64,000 nucleotides of DNA from Claviceps africana (lineage: Eukaryota; Ascomycota; Sordariomycetes; Hypocreales; Clavicipitaceae). The stretch is from positions 1 to 64,000 of the forward strand of contig SRPY01000048.1 of NCBI GenBank assembly GCA_018360145.1, read 5' to 3'. This document shows positions 1-14,800 of the stretch, piece after piece (position 1 is the first letter of the stretch; each line of letters begins with the position of its first letter). The position numbers and the translations under genes are program-made. Under the pieces are notes generated by a model, which did no database searches, was not told where the DNA came from, and saw nothing but the letters and a program-made list of their open reading frames with translations.

Positions 1-105
<105 letters not shown>

Positions 106-139
106 TAATACATACTATATTAAACTAATAGCTAAAATT

Positions 140-516
140 TCATAATTTCTTTATTTATTATAGTAAGTTTATAGTAGAAAATTAAGTTAATACTATAGTG
201 AAACTAGTTTAAAATTAAGTATTAACATATTTATAATAAAAATATAATAAAATTATTAAGTTTACCTATTATTGAAAGTAATTTAATTAATAAAGTAATT
301 AAATAATATAGTTTAAAAAATATTATTAATACTATTAATAAAGCTATAAATAAAGATATTATTATAGCTAAAAAATATTTTTATAATAATAATATAGTAA
401 TTATCTTTAAAAATATAACTTAACTTTATATTAAAAATATAAATTAAGCTTAAACTACCTTTAGCTTAAATATAATACTAAATTAATATATATTTAATAT
501 TATTATTAAAGGTTTC
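140..516 (+). mobile_element. LINE copy 0, piece 1 (oldest layer)
   Basis: This stretch aligns by eye with the 5' part of the intact-length LINE copy 4 (about 18,390-19,060). It is 5'-truncated by about 200 bases and lacks about 280 bases at position 270 (equivalent to 18,530-18,808 in copy 4). It is cut at 516 by the insertion of copy 1 and resumes at 6,929. No reading frame survives, and CA/TG dinucleotides are rare, as expected after RIP. Confidence 0.8.
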
Positions 517-532
517 TTAATTTATTATATAT
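517..532. repeat. Target-site duplication of LINE copy 1, left
   Basis: The 16 bases ttaatttattatatat recur at 6,913-6,928 on the other side of LINE copy 1. They are directly repeated and immediately flank the element, as expected for target-primed reverse transcription. Low sequence complexity weakens the call a little, but the same LINE fragment (copy 0) resumes exactly after the right copy. Confidence 0.85.
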
Positions 533-3500
533 TTATTTATTTATTTACTCTAAGGGGCATAGAGCCCTTAGCTAGTACCTTATCTTAGTGACCTATATAG
601 GAAAAACCTTAGAATAAGGGGGAAAACCTATATATAATAGTAGATATAAATACTAAAAGGGCTTAAGTTAAGCTTTAAATAGTGTCTATTATAAAAATTA
701 ATATATTACTAACTAGGCTTTAGCTATAGTTATTAAAAGGAGTTTAATAAAGGGTATAAGTAATATATATAGAAAGGTATATAAAAATACATTAAATTTA
801 AAGAGGGGAGGGGTAAGGACTTTATAGGCCTAAATTAAGCTTTATTTAAGGCTAAGCTAGGTTATTAAAAGGGGTATAGTATATTAGCTATACACTATAG
901 AATGTAAAGTAATATAAAAGGGCGTAGAAGGTTATAGAAGGTTATAAATTATAATATAGCTATATTGCTAATTTAAAGGTATATTAATTACTAAATTAGG
1001 TAATTATTATATACTAAATTATTAGAAGTTATTAATTTAGTAAATACTAAATATAGAACTAAGTTAGGCTTTACTAATAGGCAGTGTAAATATAGTATAA
1101 TAGTAGGATAGTAGTTATTAATTACTTAAATAGGTTTAATATATTAATAAATAATTTAATAAGTAATTTAAAGCGTTACTCTTTTTCTATAAATAAAGGG
1201 GAACCCTTTTAAAGGTTTTTTCTTTTTTTCTCTCTTTCTTTCTTTATACTTAGTTAAAAAATTATAAATATCCCTTTCCCTTTTAAAATTTAATATAGGC
1301 TATTTTAGTCTCTATATTAAGGCTAGTTTAAACCTTTAGTATTATATTAATCTTAAGTAATAAAGAAAATAGCTAGTTAATTAAAAGTTAAAGGCCCTTT
1401 AGTAAGTGCTTAATCCCCCTTTATGCCTATTTAGGCTTTAACTCTAACCTATATAGAGTGTAAAGTAGGCATTTCTATACTCCCTTTACCTTACTAAAAT
1501 AAAAGATCTTAGTGTTTATTACTATAATTAGTCTAGTAGGTATTTAATATAGATTTATAGCGGGGCTGCTGTAGCTAATATTAAAGCAATAGAATAACCT
1601 AATAAAACAGTCTTTAGTAGAAGTAAATAGGGCCTATATTAGCTTTAAAGCAGTAATAAAGAGGTTTAAGGATAGAAAGAGAGGGGATAATAATAATAGT
1701 AGTAAGGCAAAGGGGGGAGGGGTTTAGAGAAGGGGCTATAGTAAAAGAGATATAGAGACGTATAGGTAGCCCTATAGCTAGCCTTATAGCTAATAAGTTT
1801 AGGTTTTTTATTTTCTTTTATTTTTTCCTTTATTTTTATCTCTCTTTTTTTTTTCTATTATTATTTTTATTTTTTTTTTATTTTTTTTTATTTTTTTTTT
1901 TACTTTTATTTTTTTTTTTTTTTATAAATAAAATAGAATAATTTAAGGCTTAATTTAGTTATATATTAATACTGGTATAAATGCTAAGGTATAATATATT
2001 AGCGGTTTAAAGTAGTGGAGGTAAAGTAATAAAGGGGCCTATATTAAGTCTATATTAAGTATTAAAAGGTATTATTATTTACTATTATTTATTTTATAAA
2101 GTAAAGGTAAGTTAATAGTATAGAAGGTAATTAGTTTTAAAGAGCTACTTTATTAAATATTATATAAAGCTAGGCTAATTAAAGGCAGTGTAAATTTCCC
2201 TTAAGTTTTAAATTAAGCTTACTTTAAACCTTAAAAGGTAAAGGTAATTATATTTAAAGTATTAAAGAATAAAGTAGTAAATGTCTTTATAGTTACTTTA
2301 ATAGTAATATATTAATAAATTTATATTAAAGATATAGTAAAAGTAAAGGAAAGAGTTAAAGCTAATTTTTTTAATATAAAATTAAACTAAAGCTAATAAT
2401 TTAAACTTAGTAAAGTAATAATAAAGTTAAAGTACCTTTTTCTTAAAGTAAAAGTTTAGGTTTTATTTAGTTATAGTAAAGTATTAACTTAAGTGTTAAT
2501 AAGCTACTAAAGCTTATTTTTAAAGCTATTGCTTTTTTTAATTTAATTCTAGCGTTTTAAATATAAAAAATATAGTAGAGTTTAATAGAGGCTAAGTTAA
2601 AAGTAATATATAGTTAATATAAAGTTATTTTCTATATTAAGTATTATATTAAAGGTAGGTTACTATTAAAGCATAGGCTATTTAGATTTTATTAGCTATT
2701 TTATTTACTTTAATTCTATTATAAAATTATTAAATATAGTAGTTAAAGTATAAGTCTAAAGAGGGGATTACTACTTTAATTTTAATTAAAAACTATAGTA
2801 TAGCTTTATATATATTAATAATAGTATAAAAGTATTAAATTTACTTTATAGTAAAGGCTTTAATAATACCTTTAGCTATATCTCTATATTTAGTTAAGGT
2901 ATAATATAAGCCTACACTATAGCTAATAAAGCTTTAAATAACCTAAATATAAAGAAGTCTAAACTTATATAATAGGCACTCTTAAGTAAATATAAAAAGT
3001 GTAGTAAAGGTAAGTTACTATTATATTAGTTTTATAGTAAGTTTAAGTTAATAGGCTTTTTATTAAAGTTTATAGTAGATTTAAATATTAAAGAAATAAG
3101 CTAATTACATTAGCTAAACTATTATAGTTTTAAGTTAAATTAGTATTATTACTAGCTATCTTTTCTTACTAAAGTAAATAAGTTTACTTTTTTATAAATA
3201 AAACTTTAGGCTTAATTTATAAAACTATTTTTAATAAACTATTTAAGCAGTTTTAAGTTAGGCCTAAGTCTCCTCTATTATATAACTATATAGTAGAATA
3301 TTAGTATTATTAAAAAAGCTAAGTATTAATATAGAGTTAACTATTATAAGCTTAGTGTAAAGTAAGGTAATATAAAGGAAAAAGAGAATTAAAGATATAG
3401 AGGACCTTTAAAGGACTTCTATAAGTACTATATAGGAGGCTGCTATTTAGCTATTAAATATAAGGTAGGCTTTATATAATATAGTAAAGGCTTAGGTTTA

Positions 3501-6500
3501 GTGTATTATTTATATAAAGAGTTTAGTAAAGACTATTATATAAGTGAGTTTTATATAATATATTATATTAAAAGTAGCTAAAATATTAAGCTAAAGAAGT
3601 AATATAGTACTGCTATAGTGCTATACTATATATATAGCTTTTATTAAAATAGTAAGGGCTATTTCTATAAAATAATTAGTATAATTACCTATTTAAAGTT
3701 TTAAAAGAGTGCTACCCTCTTTAGCTATATAGATAATTTATACTACTATTACTACTTTTAATACCTTACTTATAACGCTAAAAAGGGAGATTAGTCTTTA
3801 TATATTAATATACTTCCTTTCCTTTAATAACTTTCTTAGTTTATAAAGGATTATAACTTTAGCCTTCTAAAATAAAGCTAAGTAGTGCTTAATATAGTAG
3901 TATATATTAAGTAAGTTAGAGAGAATACTAATAAGTAGTTTACTATAGGCTTTAAAGAACTTTACTAAAAGCTTATTAAGTTTAAAGGCTTTTTAGCTAG
4001 CTAGTCCTTTAATTATATTATATATCTTTAAGGCTATAAAGTAGTCTTTCTTTAAAAATATAGTAGAGTTAAGTTAAGGGCTAAGGTTAGTTAATATATT
4101 ATCTATATAAGCAGTTAAGGTAGGAAAGAATTTATTAAAAAATACCTCTACTTTATTATAATAAAAGGTAGCTAAGGGCGCGTTATTATTACTGCAGTAA
4201 AGGGCTAGGACTTAAATAGTTTTAGGTAGTAAGCTGCTATAAAGTTAAGTCTATTATTTTAGTTTCTAAAGGTTACTTTTTTTAGCTATTATATCCGCTA
4301 CTATATAGCGCTAAAAGCTACGTTATTTATTATAAATAACTTATTCTTAATTTAAGGCTACGTTAATAGTAGCCTGCTAGCTTACCTTAGTGTAGTAGTA
4401 TTACTAAAGTCTTATAGACCTTAAAGGTCTACTATAGCTACGCTTTAAAGGCGTTATAAAGGCCCTTTAATATAAAAAGGGTAGTAATAGTAATAAGTTT
4501 AGCTATAAACTATATAGTAAAGGAGTTAATTTAATAAAGGGTATTAAAAATAGTTAATATAGAGAAGGGGTAGAAGCAGTGTATTGCCTCTATAATAATA
4601 AATATTTTATTTATTTAAGGCTATTTAAATTAATATAAAGGTTATTTAGTAGTAGTAGTTATAGAATTATAATTATAGAAGGTAATGTAAATAAGCTATA
4701 GAATATAGTTAAACCTAATAAAGTTTAATTCTCTTAAAAATTAGGTTTAGAGGTTAGTAAAGAATTAAGTATAATTAATAATACTATTTCTTTTACCTTA
4801 TATTTACTATATTATTTTACTTTAAAGTGTAATAAACTTAAGTTACTATTAAGTTATAACTATTAAAAGTTTATTACTACTAAGTAATATATAGCTATAT
4901 TAGTTTTAAAGGAGGTAGTATTAATTAAAGTTACTAATAAAAATATAGTGGTACTATAATAGTTTTATAAAGAAGTTATAAAGAGGAGTTATTTAGTTAT
5001 AGTAGTAAGTAAAAAAGTAAATAAAGTAAATATTAATATTATAGAGGGTTATAGTGTATTAATTAATATTAAACTATATTATTTATAAGCTAAGGCTATA
5101 TTAATAGTAAATATAAATAACTATTCTTTTACTTTAAGTTATAAGTTAATAGAAACTTAAGCTTAAGTTTAAAGGGTCTTTATTAATACTATATAGTTTT
5201 TAAATTACTACTATATTAATCTTAAATTAAGACCTAAGAGCTAGGTAAATAAGTTATATCTTCTTCTATATATTTTAATATATTACTTATAGTATTATAT
5301 TTAATTAAAGAATAAAGGGGTTTTTTATAATAAAGGGGCTAATTTAGTGCTAAAGTAGTAGCTAAAAAAGGCCTTAATAGTGCTTTAAGGCCTTAGTAAA
5401 GGGGGTATAGACGTTATATTAAGGCTTAGGTATTAGTTATAGCTACCTTAAGGGCGCCTACTATACTTTTAAGGTAAAGCTTTATTAAAGAGAGTATTAC
5501 TAATTTATTTATATTAGCTATAGATTTAAACCTTAGTTTAGCTATTTATATTTATAAAGGTTAGTATAGGTAGGGTAGTAAAGCTATTAAGCTAGCTTAA
5601 GTATATAGCGTAGGCTTTTATTTAATAGTTATTAATAATTAAGTAGTGCTTTAACTAAGTAAAGTAAATACCTATATAGTTAGTATATTGCTTCTATCTT
5701 ATACCTATAATAGCTAAGTAATTAGTCTTAAAAGCGTGCTTAATAGCAGTGTAGTAGCTATAATATAGAGTTATAGTGTAGTATATAGTAATATAGCTAA
5801 ATTTAAAGTATTAATAGTATTAGTATAGGTAGAGAGCTTTATTATATAGTTTAGCTTTAAATATTTTAGCCTTATAAATAACTCCTTTATAATATAGTTT
5901 ATTAGCTATATTAATATCTTTAATTTTAAAGATAAAGAGAGCTTATATTATAGTGCTATAGGGTTTTTATACTATAACTCTAATAATGCCACTACTATTA
6001 ATAAAGGTAAGGTAGTAGAGGATATCTTCCTTAATAACTTAATATATATAATAAATAGGGAATCCTTTAATAATAATACTAAATATTTATTAATTTAGTG
6101 TTATATTTAAACTAAAGGTAGTTTAGACTTATTTTATATCTTTAATATAGGGTTAAGCTATATCTTTAAAGGTAATTACTATATTACTGCTATAGAGGCG
6201 CTTTATAGCTATTATAGTATCTTTATTTATAGCTTTATTAATAGTGTAAATAATGTCTTTTAGGCTATATTATTTAACTACTTTACTAATTAAGTTACCC
6301 TTAATAACAGTCTCTTTATAAATATAAAGCAGTACTACTATAAAGGCAGCTAAGTAAATAAGCTTAATAGTTATTAAGGTAGCGCTATTAGCTATAATTC
6401 TAATTTATATTATAGCTAGTGTAGTTCTAAGCTAAATAGCCTTCTTAATTACCCTTTTAACTATTACTTTAAGGTTAGTAGTTATAACTAGTTCCTAAGG

Positions 6501-6912
6501 GTTAGTAAATTGCCTATAATAGGCCTATATTATTTTTATATTAATAATATATAAAACGACCTTTTAAACTCCTTTTAGTAAAAAGGTTAGTATAAGCTTA
6601 GTAATTTTATTATATTTTTATTATAAATAGACTAGTCCTTAGTCTTAAGCTATATTAGCTATAGTATTAACTTAGTTTCTTACTATAAACTTACTATAGT
6701 AAGTAAAGGAATTATAATAACTCTATAAAAGGCTACGGTTTTCTATATTAATATCTATTATTATTACACTATTTACTACACCTATACTTTAAGCTTAATA
6801 CACTATTATAAAAGAGGGTAAATAAGTATAGCAAAACTTTTTATCTGCTTTTTAAGTTAATCTAAGTTAATTCCGCAGCGTTATTACAGTGCGGGCGAAA
6901 TTGCGAAAGTTT
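533..6912 (-). mobile_element. Tad1-like LINE, copy 1, RIP-mutated
   Basis: Non-LTR retrotransposon read on the - strand. Its 5' end is near 6,912, with the conserved GC-retaining block at 6,875-6,910, and its 3' end is near 547, where the motif ctaaggggcatagagccctt is followed by a (TAAA)n tail. The ends match copies 2, 3 and 4. It is about 450 bases shorter than copy 2: sequence equivalent to about 9,838-10,290 is missing at about 1,570-1,600, and a 29-base deletion lies near 4,405. It keeps somewhat more G and C than copy 3, which suggests less RIP or a younger insertion. All frames are full of stops. Family assignment rests on the reverse transcriptase remains read in copy 4. Confidence 0.88.
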
Positions 6913-6928
6913 TTAATTTATTATATAT
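6913..6928. repeat. Target-site duplication of LINE copy 1, right
   Basis: Identical 16-base partner of 517-532. Copy 0 sequence continues directly after it. Confidence 0.85.
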
Positions 6929-8761
6929 ATTAAATTATTAAAAAGAATAGTTTTTATAACTTTACTTTTATTAATAAAGGTAAAACTATTAAAATAATTA
7001 TATAAAAAGCTTATAATACTATAATATAAGCTTTTTTTATTTTTAATATTAAAAATATTAATATAGCTAATAAATTATATTAAAAAGGAGTAATTTATAA
7101 AGCTAAAATATTTAATATAAAACTATATAATAAAGCCCTTTATTTACATTAATATTATTAATATTTTAAACTTAATTATATTATTATATATTATATTATA
7201 ACTTTATATTATAGCTATTATATTACTATTAAATATACTTTTAAAACTAATTACTTAGCTTTTATAAATATAAAGTAAAAGTAATATATTAATTACTTAA
7301 ATATTTACTTTACTTAATTAAAGTACTATTTAATTATTAATAATAAATAAATAAAAGCTTATATTATATATTTAAATTAATTTAATAGCTTTATTACTTT
7401 ATTTATATTAATCTTTAAAGATATAAATCGCTAAATTAAAGTTTAAATTTATAGTTATTATAAATAAATTAATAATACTTTCTTTAATAAAGCTTTATTA
7501 TAAAAGTATAATAAATACCTTTAAAGTAATTATAATTAATATTTAAGCTTTAATATAACCTTTATAATATTATTATTAAAGCTTTAAAAAACTATTAAAG
7601 CCTTTTTTAATTACTATATTAATATTAAATTAACTCTTTTATTATAAAAAACTACTTTACTTTTTAATTAAAATATAATATTATAAATAATATATTAAAA
7701 TATATAGAAAAAGATATAACTTATTTATTTAATACTTAAGTTTTAACTTAAAATTAATATAATAATAATTTAAGAACTATATAGTATTAATAAAGACTTT
7801 TTAAATTTAAACTTAAGCTTTTATTAATTTATAGCTTAAAGTAAAAAAATAGCTATTTATATTTATTATTAATATAGCTTTAAATTATAATTAGCTTAAT
7901 TTAATATTAATTAATATATTATAACCCTTTATAATATTAATATTTACTTTATTTACTTCTTTATTTATTATTAGAATTAAATAACCTCTTTTTATAACTT
8001 TATTATAAAGCTATTATAATATTAATATATCTTTATTAATAACTTTAATTAATATTACTTCCTTTAAAATTAATATAATTATATATTACTTAATAGTAAT
8101 AAACTTTTAATAATTATAAATTAATAATAATTTAAATTTATTATATTATAAAGTAAAATAATATAATAAATATAAAGTAAAAAAGATAGTATTATTAATT
8201 ATACTTAGTTTTTTATTAATTTTTAAACTTAATTTTTAAAAGAATTAAACTTTATTAAATTTAACTATATTTTATAGTTTATTTATATTATATTTTATAA
8301 TTACTATTTTATAGTTAATATAACTAAGCCCCTTTTTTACTTTAAATAACTTTAAATAAATAAAATACTTATGATTATAAAAGTAATATATTACTTTTAC
8401 TTTTTCTTTACTTTAATTATTTTTAAAACCCTTTATTAAATTAATTTTTTTATTATATAACTTATAATTAAACTTACTATTATTATTACTTTATTTATAT
8501 TAAAAGGCCTTTATAATACCTTTAAAGTATAGCTATAGTAAACCTTTAAAATTTATAATATTATTTATAATATAAAATATACTTAATAACTTTAATAATA
8601 TTACTATATAAAAGTAAATTAATAAACTATTATTAATATAGCTTTATATTAAAAATAACTTATTTATAAAAAATAATATAGCTTTTAATATTATATAGTA
8701 ATAAATATAATAATAAAGAAAAATAACCTTTAAAAACTAAAATAATAAGCTTAACTTTATA
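6929..8761 (+). mobile_element. LINE copy 0, piece 2
   Basis: Continuation of the oldest LINE fragment after copy 1. It aligns with copy 4 from about 19,060 to 20,910, for example the shared stretch around 8,725-8,760 and 20,860-20,905. It is interrupted at 8,761 by LINE copy 2 and resumes at 15,623. It has no open frames and is heavily RIP-mutated. Confidence 0.82.
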
Positions 8762-8768
8762 ATAATTT

Positions 8769-8776
<8 letters not shown>
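8762..8776. repeat. Target-site duplication of LINE copy 2, left
   Basis: The 15 bases ataatttattattta recur at 15,608-15,622. They flank copy 2 and run into its tetranucleotide tail on the left. Confidence 0.82.
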
Positions 8777-8812
<36 letters not shown>

Positions 8813-11800
8813 CTTTAGGGGGCATAGAGCCCTTAGCTAGTACCTTATCTTAGTGACCTATATAGGAAAAACCTTAGAATAAAGGGGAAAACCTATATAT
8901 AATAATAGGTATAGTTATTAAAAGGGCTTAAGTTAAGCCTTAAGTAGTGCCTATTATAAAAATTAATACACTACTAACTAGGCTTTAGCTATAGTTACTA
9001 AAAGGAGTTTAATAAAAGGTGTAAATAGTATATATAAAAAGGTATATAAAAATATATTAAATTTAAAGAAGGGGAGTAAAGACTTTATAGTTCTATATTA
9101 AGCTTTATTTAAGGCTAAGTTAAGTTATTAAAAGAGATATAATATACTAGCTATATACTATAAAATGTAAAGTAATGTAAAAAGGTATAGAAGGTTATAG
9201 AAGGTTATAGGTTATAATATAGCTATATTATTAATTTAAAGGCACGCTAATTATTAAATTAGGTAATTATTATATATTAAATTATTAAGAGTTACTAATT
9301 TAGTAAGTATTAAATATAGAACTAAATTAAGCCTTAATAGTAAATAGTGTAGGTATAGTATAGTAGTAGAATAGTAGTTATTAATTACTTAAATAGGTTT
9401 AATATATTAATAAGTAATTTAATAAGTAATTTAAAGTATTGCTCTTTTTTTATAAATAAAGGGGACCTCTTTAAAGGTTTTTTCTCTTTTTCTCTCTTCC
9501 TTTTCTTATACTTAATTAAAAAATTATAAATACCTTTTTCCCTTTTAAAATTTAATATAAAGCTATCTTAGTCTTTATATTAAAGCTAATTTAAACCTTT
9601 AATATTATATTAATCCTAAATAGTAAAGAAAATAGCTAGTTAATTAAAAGTTAAAGGCCTTTTAATAAGTATTTAGTCTCTCTTTATACCTATTTAAGCT
9701 TTAACTTTAATTTATATAAAGCATAAAGTAGGCATTTTTATACTCCCTTTACTTTATTAAAATAAAAGATTTTAGTATTTATTATTATAATTAATTTAAT
9801 AGGTGTTTAATATAGATTTATAGTAGGGCTACTATAGTTAATTTAGATTTTAAGTATTAGTTTAAACTATTTTAAATATATATAGTTTAGTAAATTATAT
9901 TTAATAAGTTTAAAGTTTAAAGTAAGGTTAAGTTAAATATTAATTAAAGTAGGCTTTATTTAATATAGTAGTGGTTTATAATATAGTGTAAAAAGTTATA
10001 GACTTTTAAGCTTAGTATAATTTAAGTAATTCTATAGTATTTAATATAAGTTTAACTTAATACCTTAATAGAGGTATATTAGTAATTAATATTATATAGT
10101 GTAATTTATATAGAGTTATTTAGTAAATAGCTAAACGCTTTATTAATACTAAATTAGCTTTAATATAAGGTTTAAATTAGGCCTTTACTATAACTATTAG
10201 CTATAGTAGTATTTTTAAGTATAAAATATTAATTTATATAAACTAAATTACTTATTTATTAAAGTAATAAAATAATTTAATAGAATAGTCTTTAATAGAA
10301 GTAAATAAAGCCTATACTAACTTTAAAGTAGTAATAAAGGGGTTTAAAAATAAAGAGAGAAGAGATAATAATAATAATAGTAAGGTAAAGAGAGGAGAGG
10401 TTTAAAGAAAGGGCTATAGTAAAAGAGGTATAGAGATATATAGGTAGCTCTATAGCTAGCTTTATAGCTAATAAGTTTAGGTTTTTTTATTTTCTTTTAT
10501 TCTTTTCTTTTATTTTTATTTCTCTTTTTTTTTTTATTATTATTATTTTTATTTATTTATTTATTATTTTTTTTTTCCTTTCTTTTATTTTTTTTTTATA
10601 AATAAAATAAAACGATTTAAGGCTTAATTTAGTTATATATTAGTACTAATATAAATACTAAGGTATAATATATTAGTGGTTTAAAGTAGTAAAGGTAAAG
10701 CAGTAAAGGGGCCTATATTAAGCTTATATTAAAGACTAAAAAGTACTATTATTTACTACTATTTCTTTTATAAAGTAAAGGTAAGTTAAAAGTATAAAAG
10801 GTAATTAGTTTTAAAGAGCTACTTTATTAGATATTATATAAAGCTAAGTTAGTTAAAGGTAGTATAGATTTCCCTTAAGTTTTAAATTAAGCCTACTTTA
10901 AACCTTAAAAGGTAGAGATAGTTATATTTAAAGTATTAAAAAATAAAGTAGTAAATATCTTTATAATTACTTTAGTAATAGTATATTAATAAATTTATAT
11001 TAAAGATATAATAAAAGTAAAAAAAGAAGTTAAAGCTAATCTTTTTAATATAAAGCTAAATTAAAGCTAATAATTTAAACTTAATAAAGTAATAGTAAAG
11101 TTAAAATATCTTTTTTTTAAAGTAAAAGTTTAAGTTTTATTTAATTATAGTAAAGTGTTAATTTAAATATTAATAAGCTATTAAGGCTTATTTTTAAAGC
11201 TATTACTCTTTTTAATTTAATTTTAGCGTTTTAAATATAGAGAATATAGTAAGGTTTAGTAAAGGCTAAGTTAAAAGTAATATATAGTTAATATAGAGTT
11301 ATTTTCTATATTAAGTGCTATATTAAAGGCAGATTACTATTAAAATATAAGCTATTTAGATTTTATTAGCTATTTTATTTACCTTAATTTTATTATAAAA
11401 TTATTAAGCTTAGTAATTAAGGTATAGGTTTAAAAAAGAATTATTACTTTAGTTTTAATTAAAGATAGTAGTATAGCTTTATAAATATTAGTAATAATAT
11501 AAAGGTATTAAGTTTACTTTATAATAAAGGCTTTAATAATACCTTTAGCTATATCTCTATATTTAATTAAAGTGTAATATAAGCTTATACTATAGTTAAT
11601 AAAGCTTTAAATAACTTAAGTATAAAGAAGTTTAAACTTATATAATAAATACCTTTAAATAAATATAAAGAGTATAGTAAAGGTAAGTTATTACTATATT
11701 AATTTTATAATAAGCTTAAGTTAATAGGCCTTTTATTAAAGTTTATAGTAAATTTAAATATTAAAGAATTAAGCTAACTATATTAGCTAAACTATTATAG

Positions 11801-14800
11801 TTTTAAGTTAAATTAGCGTTATTATTAGCTATCTCTTTTTATTAAAGTAAATAAGTTTACTTTTTTATAAATAAAACTTTAAGCTTAATTTATAGAATTA
11901 TTTTTAATAAACTATTTAAGTAGTTTTAAGTTAAGCTTAAGTCTTCTTTATTATATAGCTATATATTAGAATATTAATATTATTAAAAAAGCTAAGTATT
12001 AATATAAAGTTAACTATTATAAATTTAATATAAAGTAAAGTAATATAAAAAAGAAAGAGAATTAAAGATATAAAGGACCCTTAAGGGACCCTTATAAGCA
12101 CTATATAAAGGGCTACTATTTAGCTATTAAATATAAAGTAAGCTTTATATAAAGCAGTAAAGGCTTAGATTTAGCGCGCTATTTATATAAAAAGACTAGT
12201 AAAGATTATTATATAAATAAGTTTTATATAATATATTATATTAAAAGTAGTTAAAATATTAAGCTAAAGGAGTAATATAGTACTACTATAGTGTTATACT
12301 ATATATATAGCTTTTATTAAAATAGTAAAGGCTACTTTTATAAAATAATTAGTATAATTATTTATTTAAAGCTTTAAAAAAGCGCTACTCTCCTTAGCTA
12401 TATAGGTAATTTATATTATTACTACTGCTTTTAATACCTTACTTATAATATTAAAAAAGGAGATTAATCTCTATATATTAATATACTTCCTTTCTTTAAG
12501 TAACTTTCTTAGCTTATAAAGGACTATAACTTTAGCTTTTTAAAATAAAGCTAAGTAGTACTTAATATAGTAGTATATATTAAATAAGTTAAAAAGAATA
12601 TTAATAAGTAGTTTACTATAGGCTTTAAAGAACTCTATTAAAAGCTTATTAAGTTTAAAGGCTTTTTAGCTAGTTAATCCCTTAATTATATTATATATCT
12701 CTAAGGCTATAAAGCAGTTTTTCTTTAGAAATATAGTAGAGTTAAATTAAGGGCTAAAGTTAGCTAATATATTATTTATATAAGTAGTTAAGGTAGAAAA
12801 GAATTTATTAAAAAATGCCTTTACTTTATTATAGTAAAAGGTAGCTAAAGGTACACTATTACTACTATAGTAAAGGGCTAAAACTTAAATAGTTTTAAGT
12901 AATAAGCTACTTTAAAGTTAAGCTTAATATTTTAGTTTTTAAAGGTTGCTTTTCTTAGCTATTATATTTACTACTATATAATATTAAAAGCTATATTATT
13001 CCTTATAAATAACTTATTTTTAATTTAAAGCTATATTAATAGTGGCCTATTAGCTTACTTTAATATAGTAGCATTACTAAAGTCTTTAAGTATATTTTAT
13101 ATTATAAATAGCTTTATAAACCTTAAAGGTTTACTATAGCTATACTTTAAAGGCATTATAAAGGCCTTTTAATATAAAAAGGGTAGTAATAGTAGTAAAT
13201 TTAGCTATAAACTATATAATAAAGGAGTTAATTTAATAAAGGGTATTAAAGATAATTAATGTAAAAAAGGGGTAAAATTAATATACTACCTTTATAGTAG
13301 TAAGCGTTTTATTTATTTAAGGCTATTTAAAGTAATATAAAGGTTATTTAGTAATAGTAGTTATAAAACTATAATTATAAAAGGTAATATAAATAAGCTA
13401 TAAAATATAGTTAAACTTAATAAAGTTTAATTCTTTTAAAAATTAAATTTAAAGGTTAGTAAAGAATTAAATATAATTAATAGTACTATCTCTTTTACTT
13501 TATACCTACTATATTATTTTACTTTAAAGTATAATAAGTTTAAGTTATTACTAAGCTATAATTATTAAAAGTTTATTACTACTAAGTAATATATAGCTAT
13601 ATTAGTTTTAAAGGAGGTAGTATTAAAAAATATAATAATACTATAGTAGTTTTATAAAGAAGTTATAAAAGGGAGTTATTTAGTTATAATAATAAGTAAA
13701 AGAGTAAATAAAGTAAATATTAATATTATAAAGAGTTATAGTGTATTAGTTAGTGCTAAACTATATTATTTATAAGCTAAGGCTATATTAATAGTAAATA
13801 TAAATAGCTATTCTTTTGCCTTAAACTATAAATTAATAAAAACCTAAGCTTAAGTTTAAAGGGTCTTTATTAATACTATATAGTTTTTAAATCACTATTA
13901 CATTAGTTTTAAGTTAGAACTTAAGAGCTAAATAAATAAGTTATATTTTCTTCTATATATTTTAATATATTACTTATAATATTATATTTAATTAAAGGGT
14001 AAGGGGGTTTTTTATAATAAAGGGGCTAACTTAATGCTAAAGTAGTGGTTAAGGAAGGCCTTAATAACGCTTTAAAGCCTTAGTAAAGGGGGTATAAATA
14101 TTATATTAAGGCTTAAGTATTAGTTATAGCTACCTTAAAAGTATTTATTATACTTTTAAAGTAAAGCTTTATTAAAGAGAGTATTACTAACTTATTTATA
14201 TTAACTATAGATTTAGACTTTAGTTTAATTATTTATATTTATAAAGGTTAATATAGGTAGGGTAGTAAAGCTATTAAGCTAATTTAAGTATATAATATAG
14301 GCTTTTATTTAGTAGTTATTAGTAATTAAGTAATGTTTTAATTAAGTAAGGTAAGTATTTATATAATTTATATATTACTCCTGCCTTATATTTATAATAG
14401 CTAGGTAATTAATCTTAAAAGTATACTTAATAGCAGTGTAGTAGCTATAATATAGAGTTATAGTATAGTATATAGTAATATAATTAAATTTAAAGTATTA
14501 ATAATATTAATATAAGTAAAGAGCTTTATTATATAATTTAGCTTTAAATATTTTAGCTTTATAAATAACTCTTTTATAGTATAGTTTATTAACTATATTA
14601 ATATCTTTAATTTTAAAGATAAAGAGGGCTTATATTATAGTGCTATAGAGTTTCTATACTATAATCTTAGTAATACTACTGCTATTAATAAAGGTAAGGT
14701 AATAGAGAATGTCTTTCTTAGTAATTTAATATATATAATAAATAAGGAATTCTTTAATAATAATATTAAACATTTATTAGTTTAATATTATATTTAGGCT

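Noticed and set aside
8765..8815. Independent (TTTA)n microsatellite
   Set aside because: It directly adjoins the 3' end of LINE copy 2 and has counterparts at the same place in copies 1, 3 and 4, so it is the LINE tail.
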